The notes under the pieces are model-generated. The model was given only the letters and a program-made list of their open reading frames with translations, was not told where the DNA came from and ran no database searches. This document shows, piece after piece, positions 28,970 to 40,900 of a stretch of 64,000 bases of DNA. Source of the stretch: Anas platyrhynchos (lineage: Eukaryota > Chordata > Aves > Anseriformes > Anatidae). The stretch spans positions 7,287,001 through 7,351,000 of the forward strand of contig NC_092607.1 in the NCBI RefSeq assembly GCF_047663525.1, given 5' to 3'. The position numbers and the translations under genes are program-made. Each line of letters opens with the position of its first letter. The first letter of the stretch is position 1.

Positions 28970-29460
28970 TGAAGCATTTGCTGATGCCAAGAGCTACTTC
29001 TTTGACCCTAGGCACGCGTGGAATTAAATGGCGCGGTGTTTTTTGATGGTTAAACTCCCCGAAGAAGACACTCCATTTGTTACCGGGGCTCTGATGAAGT
29101 AAAGTGTGGTTTATATGTACAAGGCCGGCCTTCAACTCATCTCAGAATGAATGGAGAGGTAAAATTGAATTTTACACTCCTGCTGCTATGATTAATGTGC
29201 AGGCTCTGGGATCCAGCGGCTGGCCGCAGGAGGGCAATGCAGGCTCGCTCTGCGGCTGCTGCGTGGGAGCTCGCTGCCCCTGCTGTTTATGCACAGGGAT
29301 GCCAAACAGAGGGGAGTCTGCATAAATGAATAGATGCTGTAAGAATAAGCCTGTTATAGCAATAAATTCCCTGCGTATCCATCTCGGCACAGCCCTCTGA
29401 TATGAGGCTGCACCTGACAAAGGAATAAACTTGTTAGATGAATAAAAGAGCACATATATA
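28970..29460. promoter_or_regulatory. candidate conserved non-coding element / enhancer
   Basis: A repeat-free block with even base use, isolated CpGs (GGCACGCGTGG near 29011) and many developmental factor-like words: TGTTTATG at 29284, CACCTG at 29411-29416 followed by GACAAAGG, and several ATAAATGAAT or GATGAATAAA words. No open frame fits a protein. It resembles the enhancer-type blocks of gene deserts. Conservation was not tested. Confidence 0.35.
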
Positions 29461-31980
29461 TTAAATCCCAGAGTTTAACGCCAGCAGACAGAGAGGGCTG
29501 CACCTAACTGAGGGATGGGAAAATGGGTAAAGCTGCTGGAGGGAAATGCTGAGGGAAATGCTGAAGGGCTGTGCTATGTTGCTCCAGCCTCTAGAGTGGT
29601 TTGGAGGGAGGCACAGCAAGACCTGGAGGTTTTCAAAGCTTCTCACAGGCAGGAGAGGAACAAGCCACCCAGCAGCCCTATAAACGTCTAGAGTCTGCTT
29701 TGGGAGTAAAGAACTGGGAGAGACCAGTTCATAACTCTGTTTGGGACTGAGTGGCATTAGCAGAGGCAAGTTGGGAGGCCAGGATCTGTGAAGCATCCTT
29801 GTAGAGAGGAGAGGAGAGGTGTCCTCTCAGCACTACTTGCCATTTCTCTCTTCTTCCACCCCCTGGGACTCTGGCTTTCCTGCTGGGCAGAGGGCTTTTT
29901 GCCTCTGATTCCTTTCTCACTTGTCCCAGTGGGAAACTGAAGCTTCTGTGAAACCCTTCAGTGGTAAAAATTGTTCCCTGGCCCTCCTGCTTGACATCCT
30001 GGGGTAGTCTTGCTGCTTCATCTGCAGAGCAGTGGTCAGCTCTTTCATCACGACCTCCAGCTTCCTTTGTGTGAGTTCAGCTGGATGTCTAATAGCGCAT
30101 CCTCCCTTCTGGCTTGTCCCTGGTGGGGGATGATCTGGCCTCAGTCACTGCTCAGTGCAGCATCTTCCTTTTGCACCATTTGGACCAGGTTTAGTTCCCT
30201 TTGTTCTGCACAGCAGTACAGTACGGCAGCATTTGCTGCTCTTATTCACATAGTGGTTTTCCCCAAATTCACCGTACTGTTTGCCTAAAAATAGGGAAAT
30301 TCAAGCCAGTGACCCACAGTAAAAGTACAACAAGGTAAGCCATCACGTCTCACTGTCTCTGCATCCCCAAACTCAGGACGTCTAATGGCGAAAAGTCATG
30401 GTCTATAACAGAGTCACAGGCGAACACTAGGGAAACCTGTTAGATCTGGCCCAGTGAAATCAAAAGACTCCCCCCACTATGTTTCTAATGGGACTGAAAA
30501 AATCTGTGTAAATCACTTGGGAGGGAGAGAGATTTTTTGTTTTGTTTTGTTTCTTGATAAGCTGAAAATTTAAGTTAACTATCAGGTGAAAACCTTTTGC
30601 TTTTCATTTTTCTGTTGGAATGCAAAATCAGAAATACTGTTTTGGATGGTATGGGTATTTTTATTATTCCAGATTTTTTTTTTTTTTGCTTTGCTCTTAG
30701 TTCATTTTAAATTTAGATACATTTGTAAGTGAAAGTGTCTAACACTTGTTTCTGAACAAAAAAATACTTCTCAGCTAAAGACGTGAGCAGTTCTCTGCCC
30801 TTATCAGCTGCAGGGGGAAGCACGTGTGGGGTGAACCCCAAAACTCTGGAAATGAGGCTGGCTGGAGGAGTGTTACTGTACCTGGGGTATTTCCCAGATA
30901 TTGAGCATGGAGTGAGCTGATTCTTCTCGGTCAACACCTTGTTAGTTTTATAACCAGCTACCTACTGCCAGTGACGTGGCTGGCCATGTTCGTGGACGTG
31001 GCTTGTTCACATTCTAGCTGTTTTAGAGCAATGTGTGTGTGGTGTGATTAAATACCCTGTGTGTGCAGGGTTCCCCAAATCCTCTTTGGACTTTGCTCAA
31101 GTCTACATCAGTTTAGGGAGAGACATTTGGAAGCCATTGGCAGGGCTGCTCCGTTTTCCATACCATGTGAAATGCATTTTGTTTTGCTTTTTGTGCTACT
31201 GAGATAGGAGGAAAGGTTTCACTTTCGGTGAGGAAGGTAAACTTTCTGGTTATGATCCTTTTTGCCCAACTGAGGGGAAGGTGTGCAACTCTAGGGGACA
31301 GAATATGTAAGGTTATCATAGAGATCTTTTTAAATGGTTTCAGCTGCAGGAAAAAACCATGCAAAGAACCACAGCTTACTGGTGTAAACCTGCAGCACCC
31401 ACCTCCCTGCTCTGCCATGCAGCTCAGTGCAAGCCCAGGGATGAGCTGACACCTCGATTTGTGGTCCTTTCCGCTAGCAAAGCAGTCTGTATCAGGTATG
31501 ACAGAGTTACAACAGCATTAAAACCCTCACTCCGTTACAAATGGAGCTTTTGGTAGCCGTCAGTCCCTTCCCCTGCATCGGGAGGCACAGCGCATGACAA
31601 GCTGTTTGCTGGGGCTCACGGCAGGCGTCTCTCACTTGCTTCAGACCCAGGCTGGGCTGAAGCACCCGACAGCAGTGGGGGCTGAGGGTCCCTGTCACCT
31701 GGCCACATCGTTCCCATCCCCACATGACATTGAGCACGTTCATCCTGCTTGGTGCATTACGGCCGAGCCTGAGCACGTACCCACCGCAGCTCTGGGGCAA
31801 GAGGAGGCTGGCTGTAGGACCAGGTGTAGGTTTGGATGGGGCTGCAGGTGGCTTTTGGACATCAGCTTTGGCTTAGCCCCTCTCCTCGTCCCATCCCAGC
31901 GCAGGGCTGAGGGCGCCCGGCTGGCAAACAATAAACGGCTGAAGGATAACAATGAGTCAGGTGGAAAAAGGAAATTGTTT
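29461..31980. other. intergenic sequence, no gene supported
   Basis: It contains a 12-bp tandem pair GAGGGAAATGCT at 29539-29562 and a T run at 30674-30688. Nothing else is recognised. Confidence 0.6.
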
Positions 31981-34900
31981 TTTTGACAATCTGCTAGTGT
32001 GAAGGGGGGGGGGGGAAAGCCTCTGTAAGAATGAGGAGCCAGGAGAAAGGGGATAAGTTAACATTAAATGGGCATGTGGTGACAGGGGGGGAAATGGTGG
32101 GACATCTGGAAATGCAGCAGGAGCCTGGAGAAAATCGATATGAGATAAGCGTTCCAGGGGTAGTGCTGTTCATCAGGTGACAAAGTTAAAGGCAGCGAGC
32201 CACTAAAAGTGAGAAAATATCACTGACCCCCTGCAGTATTGATCAAACAGCTGAGACACTCAAGGCCAAAGGCACTAATAAAGTGAGACGTATCAGCAAG
32301 AAGTCCATGAGAGCAGATGAGTTGGCTTGCGAAGGTCTTAAAAATAAAAATAAAATGTATCTGCAAAAGTTCTTGTTAACCATCTTCTTTGTCTTGTTAA
32401 GTGCAAAGGGGACAAAGCAGCTTTACGGAGAGGCACAGCCAGGGATCTGGAAAGCTTTGGTTTGCTATGTTATTAAGAGGGATTTTGCAAATCAAATGGT
32501 TTATTTTCTGGAGCGAAGCAAGGAGCCAGTGATGCTGGGGAGGGCCAGCAGTTCTGCAGGCTGCTCCTGAAAGTGCTGCCAGGATACCACAGGAGTTGAC
32601 CCAGCTCTGCTCAGGAATCTAACTGCAGTCACACCCCAAAATGCATCTGCAAAACTAAATGAGCATCCTTGCGGTGCTCCCTCTCCCTGACTGTAGCAGT
32701 GGTACCATTGCTCATCTTCTGCTAGCAATGTCCCACAAAGCTGGAGCCTTAACCTGCTCTTGAATCAGTTTACATATGGAAGATAGGGCTGTTTGTATTG
32801 CTGAGTTTCCTCTAATCCCATGTGGCTGAGGGACGCAGGTAATGACAGGTCTATCACAGGGCACAGGCATTTAAATGGGGACCAATAATTCAACGAGTAG
32901 ATGTGCAGAAACTGCTGTCAAGAGGCACAGTGCTAAGGGAAAACAGAAGAACCTGAACACGACCTAGTCTGTGTTCTGCAATCAACCCAGTTGTTTTAGA
33001 ACAAGGTACTCCACAATTATTTTGTCCTAGTATAGGAGAGATTTTTATTTACTATATGAGAGCATGGTTATTTTTTAATTTTTATTTTTTAGAATCATGA
33101 TATTAAGGATGTAATTTGGAACAATTATTTAGGAATTGCATTGTTGGATGATTTTTCTCCTGACAGATTAGACTGAAGTACAGCCTCACCTGAAATCAAA
33201 CCTCCCTAGTTTAATTTATAGTTGTGTTCCAGTTAACTTGTGTTCCAGTAATATTTGCATTCTGGAAGTATCTGAAGTGAGCTGGGAATCGAGCAACTTC
33301 CAGAAACAGAGGAAAGGAGAAACAGAGAGGAAATCTTTTGCTTCAACTTGCAATAGCAACGGTGTGGGGAAAAATGCAGTGAAGCAATTGAAATGAGGTT
33401 AGACACCAGTCTGACTAGTTACAGGTATGTGGATTTTAAATGAATAATTCATGGCAGGTTCATCTGGGCCGAAGATGAAGATTTGCTACTTGAAGAAGTA
33501 GCAAATTAGAGTAAGTCCTTCTGTATAAGATTTGTACACTCTAGTAAAGTCTTTGTTGTTTCACATACTTTAGAAGGTATAGTGCAAGTCAGGAACTAAA
33601 TGGTCTGCTTGATCTTTTCACTGATAAAATGCCCTTTTATTCCAGTTTTCGATGTGTCTAGGAACAGGAGCTTCCCAGAACTAGACAGAAATAGCAGAGA
33701 AGGGTTTGTTTCAGCTATTTTGAGTTATTGTAAAATTACCCTAGCACTTGCATCATTATCTGTTCACACAAACAGTTGCCTTCATGCACTTTATTTTACC
33801 TGCCTTTACTCTGGTTGTTAAGATTGTGAATACTGGGAAAGCACAGTTGCATGGGACTTGCTGTCCTTTTGGCTCAGGAAGAAAAGTGAAAAACTGCCCT
33901 TCGTGTTGGCTTTTGTGATAGACGGCTTCTGCTGGCTCTGTCAGCCTGTCTTTCCTCTGGCTTTTGTCCACCTCCCTTGCAGAGTAAGGAAAGGAAGGTG
34001 AAGCAAATGCTAACTTGCTCACTTACGGTATGTGTGAGATCCCTGTTGTAATGATGATGTACTGTCCTAAAAACATGTGTACCATGAATAATTTTAGCAC
34101 AGGAACTGCCAAGTCCTCCTGAGGAGGTTTTGTGGGGGGGAAGAGAAGAGACCGCAAAGGAAGCTGACAGAGAAGGGGATTTATATAGATTAGCTATAAG
34201 GAGGAGAGGTTAAAGTAATTACTGTCTTCATGAGGTTTCTGTATGATAGTAGAAACATCTGTACCTTAAATTCATATTTGAAGGCCCTAAAACCAGAAGA
34301 TAGTGTTTGTTGTGATGGATAGGGTTACCACTGGAAATATATTGCAAATTTCATCTGGGACATGGACTATTTTATATGCAGCAAGGACAGATAGGCAAGC
34401 AAAAGGAGATTAATTAAATTAAATCAATATGCGATCTCTAAGCCTCATAGTAAAATCTTAAATAAAAACTTGGGAGAAAAAATCGATTACCTTTGCAGAG
34501 TGTGAGTTGGAACAACTGTTAGTTCAAAAAATGCTGTTTCAATAATTTAACAAAATGTTTGACTTCTTCCTCTCTCCCATTTGACCATCTTTTTGCATGA
34601 TAGAAAAACTGGTAGCCAGAATTTCAGAGGTTTTTCTTTTGCTGTTAGCTGTTTGAAGGTTTGGACAGGTAGTGGCACATGGAGGAGCCCCCCCTCCAGT
34701 CTCTTGTACCTCTGGCCCTTCAGAAAGGGACAATTGTGCCTTTTTGATGGTGTGTCCAGGCCTTTTGTTCTGAACAGATTTCATTACCTGAACTAGGAGC
34801 AATTATTAAGATTTTCAAAAGATCGGTGATCTTGAGTGTGCAGCTACTGAGTGCACAAGTGCCTCTTGCAGAAACTGTTAGGTTTATAATCTGTTGGACC

Positions 34901-35945
34901 TGTTGGGTTTAGTACTTTTATTTCCTAGGAAATCAACAGCCAAGACACTTGGTCAGACAGGAAAAATTGTGAAGGAACTGGAACACCTGCCAGGACAGCC
35001 CTGCAGCAACACATGTACGGAGAGGTGCGTGCTGCTGACCTTCAAAAAGCATCACTCCTCTGCAGCAGGCTTCTTCCAGAAATGTCTGAATGTGATTTGT
35101 TGTTAACTGTGCTAGCAGGATTGCAGACAGAGCTTGTTGTGTCTACTCTTAAAACAAAGAGGCTTTCCTCTCCTTTAGAGCACCCACCTCTTCATGCAGC
35201 TGGGCTGGTGTTGTAAATACTGCTACGTCAGATTGACTGTGCTTATTGATAAGGGCACAGAGCTCTGCCAGGAATCTGTAGCTGATCTCCCTTATGTGTC
35301 TGTGACATAATGAAGTATTTTAGGTTTTCAGCCCAAATCACCTTGCTGGACCTACTGCTGGCAGTGTGAGTAATCCAGCAGGTTTCCTGTTGTCACAAGG
35401 ACCAAAGTCATCGATCCCTCCCCATCTTTCTCCATACTGGTTCATCAGTGGTCTTACAACTTCTGTTTTTTTTTGTGTGTGTGTGTGTTTTTTTTTTTGT
35501 TTGTTTGTTTGTTTTTGTTTTTGTTTTGTTTTTGTATGAGCCCTCAGTTAGCCAGGTTGTATATTGCTGTTAAGAAGTGCAGGTGAGAGTTTGGTTGTTA
35601 CATGTGCCCTTCTGGACCTGAAGTCCATCTCCTCCCTAACTTCAGGGGGTGGATTCTGCAGCCCAACAGCTCCCTAAGGGCCTTGCTCCTACTGAGGATT
35701 CTGGTTTATTTGTCCCTATCAGACTGTGCTTCAGACAAGCCAGGATTTATCCCGGCAAAGCAAACTCAAGCCTTGGAGAAGTAGCAGTAGGTGCTCTGGC
35801 CAAGCAGGCTGATACCATGCCTATGCTGTGGCCAGCTCTCTCCACATTGGCCTCCCAGTTTACCGAAGTTTAGAAGTTTTTTGGCATTAACATCCCAGAA
35901 AGAGCTCAGCCTGCTTATTCCATCCCTGTCCTTCCAGAAGCAATG
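31981..35945. other. intergenic sequence, no gene supported
   Basis: A G10 run at 32005-32014. About 32130-32340 looks quiet and possibly conserved (CAAAGTTAAAGG, TATTGATCAAACAGCTGAG). The TG/TTTG microsatellite is at 35466-35535. Otherwise nothing. Confidence 0.55.
35466..35535. repeat. (TG)n then (TTTG)n microsatellite
   Basis: T runs, TGTGTGTGTGTG, T11, then TTTG and TTTTTG units to about 35535. Confidence 0.95.
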
Positions 35946-36206
35946 CTGCGCCGCTGCCTAATTTCCTGCAGACACGGAGCCTTTCGGCACAGTCCCTCGG
36001 AAGAGGCAGCAGATCCTCCTGACTTAAACGGATGGGGCGCGAGGCCTGGGCAGCGCCTCGGGGAGGCCGGAGCCAGGAGCAGGATAACAGATGAGGTGCC
36101 ACCGCCGGAGCACCCGCGAGCGCCGTCAGGCCTGCTCTTGGCCTGCCTGTTGGTATGGTAACGGCCCCTTATTTAGTGGAACGCGCCATCCGCAGCGCCG
36201 TCCGGC
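35946..36206. promoter_or_regulatory. short orphan CpG-dense island
   Basis: By eye there are about two dozen CpGs in about 260 bp of roughly two-thirds GC, whereas the flanks have few. No exon is recognised, and the nearest known gene end is about 19 kb away. It could be an unannotated promoter (for example a lncRNA) or a hypomethylated enhancer core. It runs directly into the candidate element at 36140-36260. Confidence 0.45.
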
Positions 36207-36260
36207 TATTTGTACTTGTCTAATTATTATTACTCTTTGCATTTTCGTCCAGGGGATGAG
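36140..36260. promoter_or_regulatory. candidate enhancer core with RFX-, MYB-, homeodomain- and octamer-like sites
   Basis: GTTGGTATGGTAAC at 36149-36162 matches 12 of 14 positions of an RFX X-box (GTTNCCATGGNAAC). TAACGG inside GGTAACGGCC (36157-36166) is a MYB-type core. TAATTATTATTA lies at 36221-36232 and the octamer-like TTTGCATTT at 36236-36244. These are sequence words only; binding is inferred. Confidence 0.35.
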
Positions 36261-36411
36261 TAATGGAAGCAGGTTAGAGGGAAGGGAAGGTGCAGGGGGG
36301 AGAGAGCGGTGATTTGTGGGATAGGTATCTCGTCTCGCGGAGGAGGACATTTATCTTGCTGAGCCTCTGTGAGCAGCCCAGGCTGTCAGTCCACGGTGCC
36401 CAGGCGCATGA

Positions 36412-36453
36412 GTGTCACCCACCCTTCTCCTGGTGTCGCCCACCCTTCTCCTG
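36412..36453 (+). repeat. 21-bp tandem duplication
   Basis: GTGTCACCCACCCTTCTCCT and its neighbour GTGTCGCCCACCCTTCTCCT (each unit ends with one further G) sit head to tail with a single A/G difference. This is a recent small duplication. Confidence 0.95.
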
Positions 36454-38819
36454 GACAGCCTGGACAGCACCTGGGTGGGCACCGAGGCCATGCCTGGAGT
36501 TGTTCTGGTCGCAGAGTGCCACTGGGATCTGTGTTTGGATTTCTAAAGTCTTGCCATGAGCCAGTTGTTTGGAAAGCGAGCCAGCTCCAGGAGGCCCAAG
36601 GAGCCGTAAACGCTGAAGGCTTCTCAGATCTTGATTCAAGCTGCTGTGCTCATCCTTGACAACTAAAATCTCCCACTTAGCGTGATAGTTCAGTGAATCA
36701 AACCAGATTAAACAGCCAATTTTTCTTCCTAGAGCCAATGGTAATTTGAGATCATTCACCCAAAGGTAATCTGAGATTTTTCAGGGCAGAAAGTTTTGCC
36801 TGAAATAGGGCATTGCTTTATGACAAGCCTTCCTTTGGTCAAGCATGGTGGGGACTGCCTCAAAGCACAGTTGCCCCAATAGTTTGGGCAGGACATTTTA
36901 TGGCTCTTGTCTAGGCCAGCTATAATGGTGGGTAGAAAATAGACACCTGATGATTTTTTTTTTAAAATGTATTTACCTGCTTTCTGATAGTTTTACTTTT
37001 TTTTTTTCCCTCTTGGTTAAAATGTTCCTGGAACAGTGTTGCTGACCTCCCAGAGGGGTCATTTTTGTCGTTTTCTGTGGTCTAATCTGGAGTCAGTTAC
37101 CCTGTTTTGGTGGAGTGCAAAGTGTGGCCTCTTGGAGGTTTGAACGGGTGGGGAAAGAAATTAAAATTTTGTGAGGGTGGAGAGAGGGTCATTAATTCCT
37201 ACTTCGTGGAGAGGTGCATAAATGAGAAATATGAATATGTCAAAAAGAGCAGTTATGTCTGTTCAAATACACTTCTGTTAAGTGAGCCCTTTTATTCATG
37301 TTTTACAAAAATCATTTGTGATTTCTTTAAACACTGCACACTTGCAACAAGTAGTCTAAATGTCTGTATTGACAAGCCCATTGGATTTCCTTCACCACAA
37401 CCATGTAGCAAAGAGCAGCTTGTACCTGCTCTAGCAGAGCTTGTATTTGATGCAAGAAATCCTGCCTGCCTCATTTTGAGCTATACCTAAACATCTAGAA
37501 CCAAAAAAATTCAACTACGTACTATCTGACTCTTGTTATTTCATGGGTGTGAGTTAAATATGGAGTATTTAGAGATGCAATGATGGAATTTTATGGATGC
37601 AATGCAGGATTTTTATCAGGGGTCACTTTTATTCCATGGAGCATATAGTTTTATGCAACTATGCAGAAAGCTGGATGCTGCTTATTTGTTTTATTTTTAT
37701 TTTTCTTCATTATTATTTTTTGGCACCTGATTCCCAAGAGGAGGTCTCTTGAATTCTGAACAAGCTCATATCATGCCCTAACCTGTGATTATGGAGAATT
37801 TCATGCTTAAATTGCTCTTTGTGGCTGTGGGGGGCTGTTGTAGTAGCAGAGGCTTCCACTGCTGGTGTAGAGCCACGCTCAGCAAGCCAAGACCTTTGCA
37901 TCGCCATCAAACACTTCTTACTGTGTTCCACAGATGGCAGTGGATGAAAACAGCAGCTGATATGCCACCATGCAGCATGCTCTCAGGTTCTATTATAAAG
38001 CAAAGTACCTCCTTTCTGCAGATACTCACTTGTATGAGAAGGAAGATGCTGAGCCTGGACCAAAAATAGAGGGGCCACTACTCAGAGTATTGGTGGTATC
38101 TCATGTAGGCACTCCTGAGGCTGTTTGTAAACCAGTGCAGCCAAAACCCAACATGAAGCCTGTGCTTTGACAGTCAAATACAGTTTTTCCACAGTGACAA
38201 CAAAACCCCTTAAAGACCTTTTCCTGCTTCCCCATCTTCTGGATTTGTACATTATGTTCCCCATAACACCCTCATCTCTCAGGACCATAAATCCATCACA
38301 GGGAAGGCCACCAAGGCACCATGCTGGGACCTAAATTGGGATTTGCTGGAATGGGGATGTGAAAGAGCTTTGGTTTTTGCCCTTTGACAGAATAGCCCCA
38401 AATTATTGAAATTCAGCTTACATAGGCACCTAATCAGGATTTCATTTCCTTGCGCTGCCTGTTCTGTCAGCTGTTAAGGTCTTATAAACCAAAGCTATCC
38501 TTGCTTTTGGTGCTGGGAAGAATTTTGAAGTTCCAGAGCAGTAAAGATATATTGTCTCTAGCAATCAAAAATCAGTATGTTTGACCATAAGATCTGCTTG
38601 TGCTTGGATGTTGCTTGGTCTATGAATTAGAAGGTGCTTGTTGGCTGAATTACCCAGCAGCTTCAGCTGATGGCTGAGCATCTCCTTCCTCCCCTTGCCA
38701 TGATGCACAAGGATGGTCTAATTTGGGGGGTGCTGGGGCCACATTCAACCTGGCCACCAGTTATGTGCCCTGGAAGGGGAGAAACAAAAGACCTCAGCTC
38801 TAAAAGGCCCCAGCACAAG
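36454..38819. other. intergenic sequence, no gene supported
   Basis: About 37190-37490 is AT-balanced and could be a weak conserved block. Nothing else is recognised. Confidence 0.55.
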
Positions 38820-39430
38820 CCAATCCGAGGGCAAGCTGTGGTAACGGCCAATTATGATGGTATTATAAAAGATGGCATTACAGCACTGAAAGTATTGATT
38901 GAACCTTTAGCCATTGCAGGCATTGAAAGAGAGAAAAAGAATGAGTGTGAGATCAATATATGCATCTTTAGACCTATTTATCTCTGGGTGATTTTTCCAT
39001 TCCCCTTCCTGTTCGATATGGCATAATTTACCTTCATAAAGTGTTCAGCGTCAGGGGTCCATTATCAGAGTAATCAGTTTTGATTAGTAGAGAAAGGGTA
39101 CAAAATTGTTTAGCCTCTAGATAGAACTGTGAAAAGTGAGTAAACTATGCTTGACAGCACCTAATGCAGTTAGAATGTAGACTTAATTTGATTCCAATTC
39201 TTTATGGCTTTCTGTGATTTCAAGCATCTATTGGTTTGTTAGAAAAATATAATAGGAAATGGGCCATGGCAGGTGGGAGGGGAGAGGGAGGAGAGAGATA
39301 ATTTAAGTTTGCAGGATGCAATTTTCCTCAATATAAACATTCTAATGCAATTTGATGCCCGTTGTGTTTTGGTGCGCCAGGCGGGAGCTTTTATTTTGCA
39401 GATTTATTTTTAGCACTCTGAGTTTATACA
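38820..39430. promoter_or_regulatory. candidate conserved non-coding element / enhancer
   Basis: A repeat-free block of about 600 bp. It holds GGTAACGGCC at 38840-38849, the PBX/HOX-like TGATTGA at 38896-38902, and the inverted pair TAATCA-4 bp-TGATTA at 39071-39086. ATGCAATTT occurs twice at 39316 and 39345. Base composition is smooth, with no simple repeats. Confidence 0.4.
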
Positions 39431-40734
39431 GGGGTAACCCAAGACAATGGTTGGTTGCTTATTCCCAGTGCCACGAGCCAAGCTTTAGAAGTTCTGACAT
39501 GCAGGATGGACATGGGAGCTGAGGCTCTTTCACTCATACACTGCTATAGTGCCAGCATCTCCCTAGCTTGATTTTGCTCTTTTTAAAACCAAGTGGAGAA
39601 ATCATGTAAAATCCATTAATGGTGGCAGGGCATTACGAGATCCTCTAGTGAAGTGTGCATGCTGCTTTCAAGTCAGTCATTAATCAGGATGTGATTAATG
39701 CTACTGAGTGTGCCATCTGTGTGAAAGGAAAGGCAGTTAGGATTTCACTAGGCAATGACTTCACCCTGCTCCTGTTCTCAGCACACGTAGCAGAACAGCA
39801 GTATGGCATGCTGGAAGTGTTACCTGATTTCCCAGACTTCTGTAATTAGATGGTTTGAGTTCAAGCATTCAAGAAATTAAGTGAAAGATTTCTGTCTGTC
39901 AGGTGAGGAAGGGACCTCTGTACAGCGCTGTTGATTTGGGACCACAGAGAGGGGAGGTTTGTACTCTTTTTAGAGGCCAAGGATGAAACTTTCTGGACAC
40001 ATCTTTGAAATACTGAGCTAAGAGGACTTCACTCTACATTTACCTGCTATAAGAGAATTTCCTACAGGACCTATCTCCTTGTTTCATTGCTTGTCTTGTT
40101 GCTCTGTCTTTACAGGATAAATTTAAGCACCATACTGTTTAAATGCAGCAAGCGGTGAGAAGAAAGGCCTCTGCACTTGTGCAATGTGTTTCTTGATCTA
40201 CCTCATCGTAAAGACTGCAGGACTCTGGGACAGGACCCTTCTACCTTGCACAGCCCATGGTGTCCCTGAGTGCCTCCAGCTCTGCCCTCCTTCATCTCAT
40301 CCCGGACCCTTCATTCTTCTGAAGTATTTTTCCTCAAAGTACACTAGAGCTGCAAGAAGAGCTCTTGCCTCCTCTGCTGAGTGCATGAGGTGTCAGAGTC
40401 AGGGTGAAGGCTGGGTGAGGAGCTGCAAATTAATTGTAAAGCTTCCTGTGACACTACAGGGTGTTAAAGAATTTTGGATTGGTCATAAATCAACAATCCT
40501 GGCAAACAGGGCAGAAGAACCATTTATTCTTGAGCATTTTAGACCCAAACCATTTAAAGGCAACTTCAAAATGTTTTCTCATTTCACATGAAAATATGGT
40601 GAAATTCTGCATCTGTCAAGATGAAACTTCCCTATTTTTTCCCCCATGAATTTATTGGTTGGATTTTTGAAACACTTAAATTTACAATTCAACAATTTGA
40701 AACAATTATCAATTCACAAAGTACTTTGGTTGAC
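39431..40734. other. intergenic sequence, no gene supported
   Basis: About 39590-39850 contains ATTAATGGTGG and CAGTCATTAATCAGGATGTG-like words and may be a further weak element. No gene recognised. Confidence 0.5.
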
Positions 40735-40900
40735 CTGAATCTGTGTTTATCTGAGTGGGGCTGGCCTTGGCACATCCCTCACGGCGGTGAGAAGTGACAC
40801 ATTGGGGCTGTTATCCATCATTCCAGGGCTCAGCAATTAGCCCTATAGCCTGTACCAAAAGGGGCAATCAACACTTTATGAGATGTGTCCCAATCCCCAC
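40735..40900. promoter_or_regulatory. candidate conserved non-coding element
   Basis: A smooth block with TGTTATCCATCATTCCAGGG and CTCAGCAATTAGCCCTATAG (homeodomain CAATTAG). No repeat and no open frame of note. Confidence 0.3.

Noticed and set aside
29216..29242. CTCF-like GGCCGCAGGAGGGCAATG
   Set aside because: One base too long between AG and GC halves for the CTCF core; match too weak without a matrix score.
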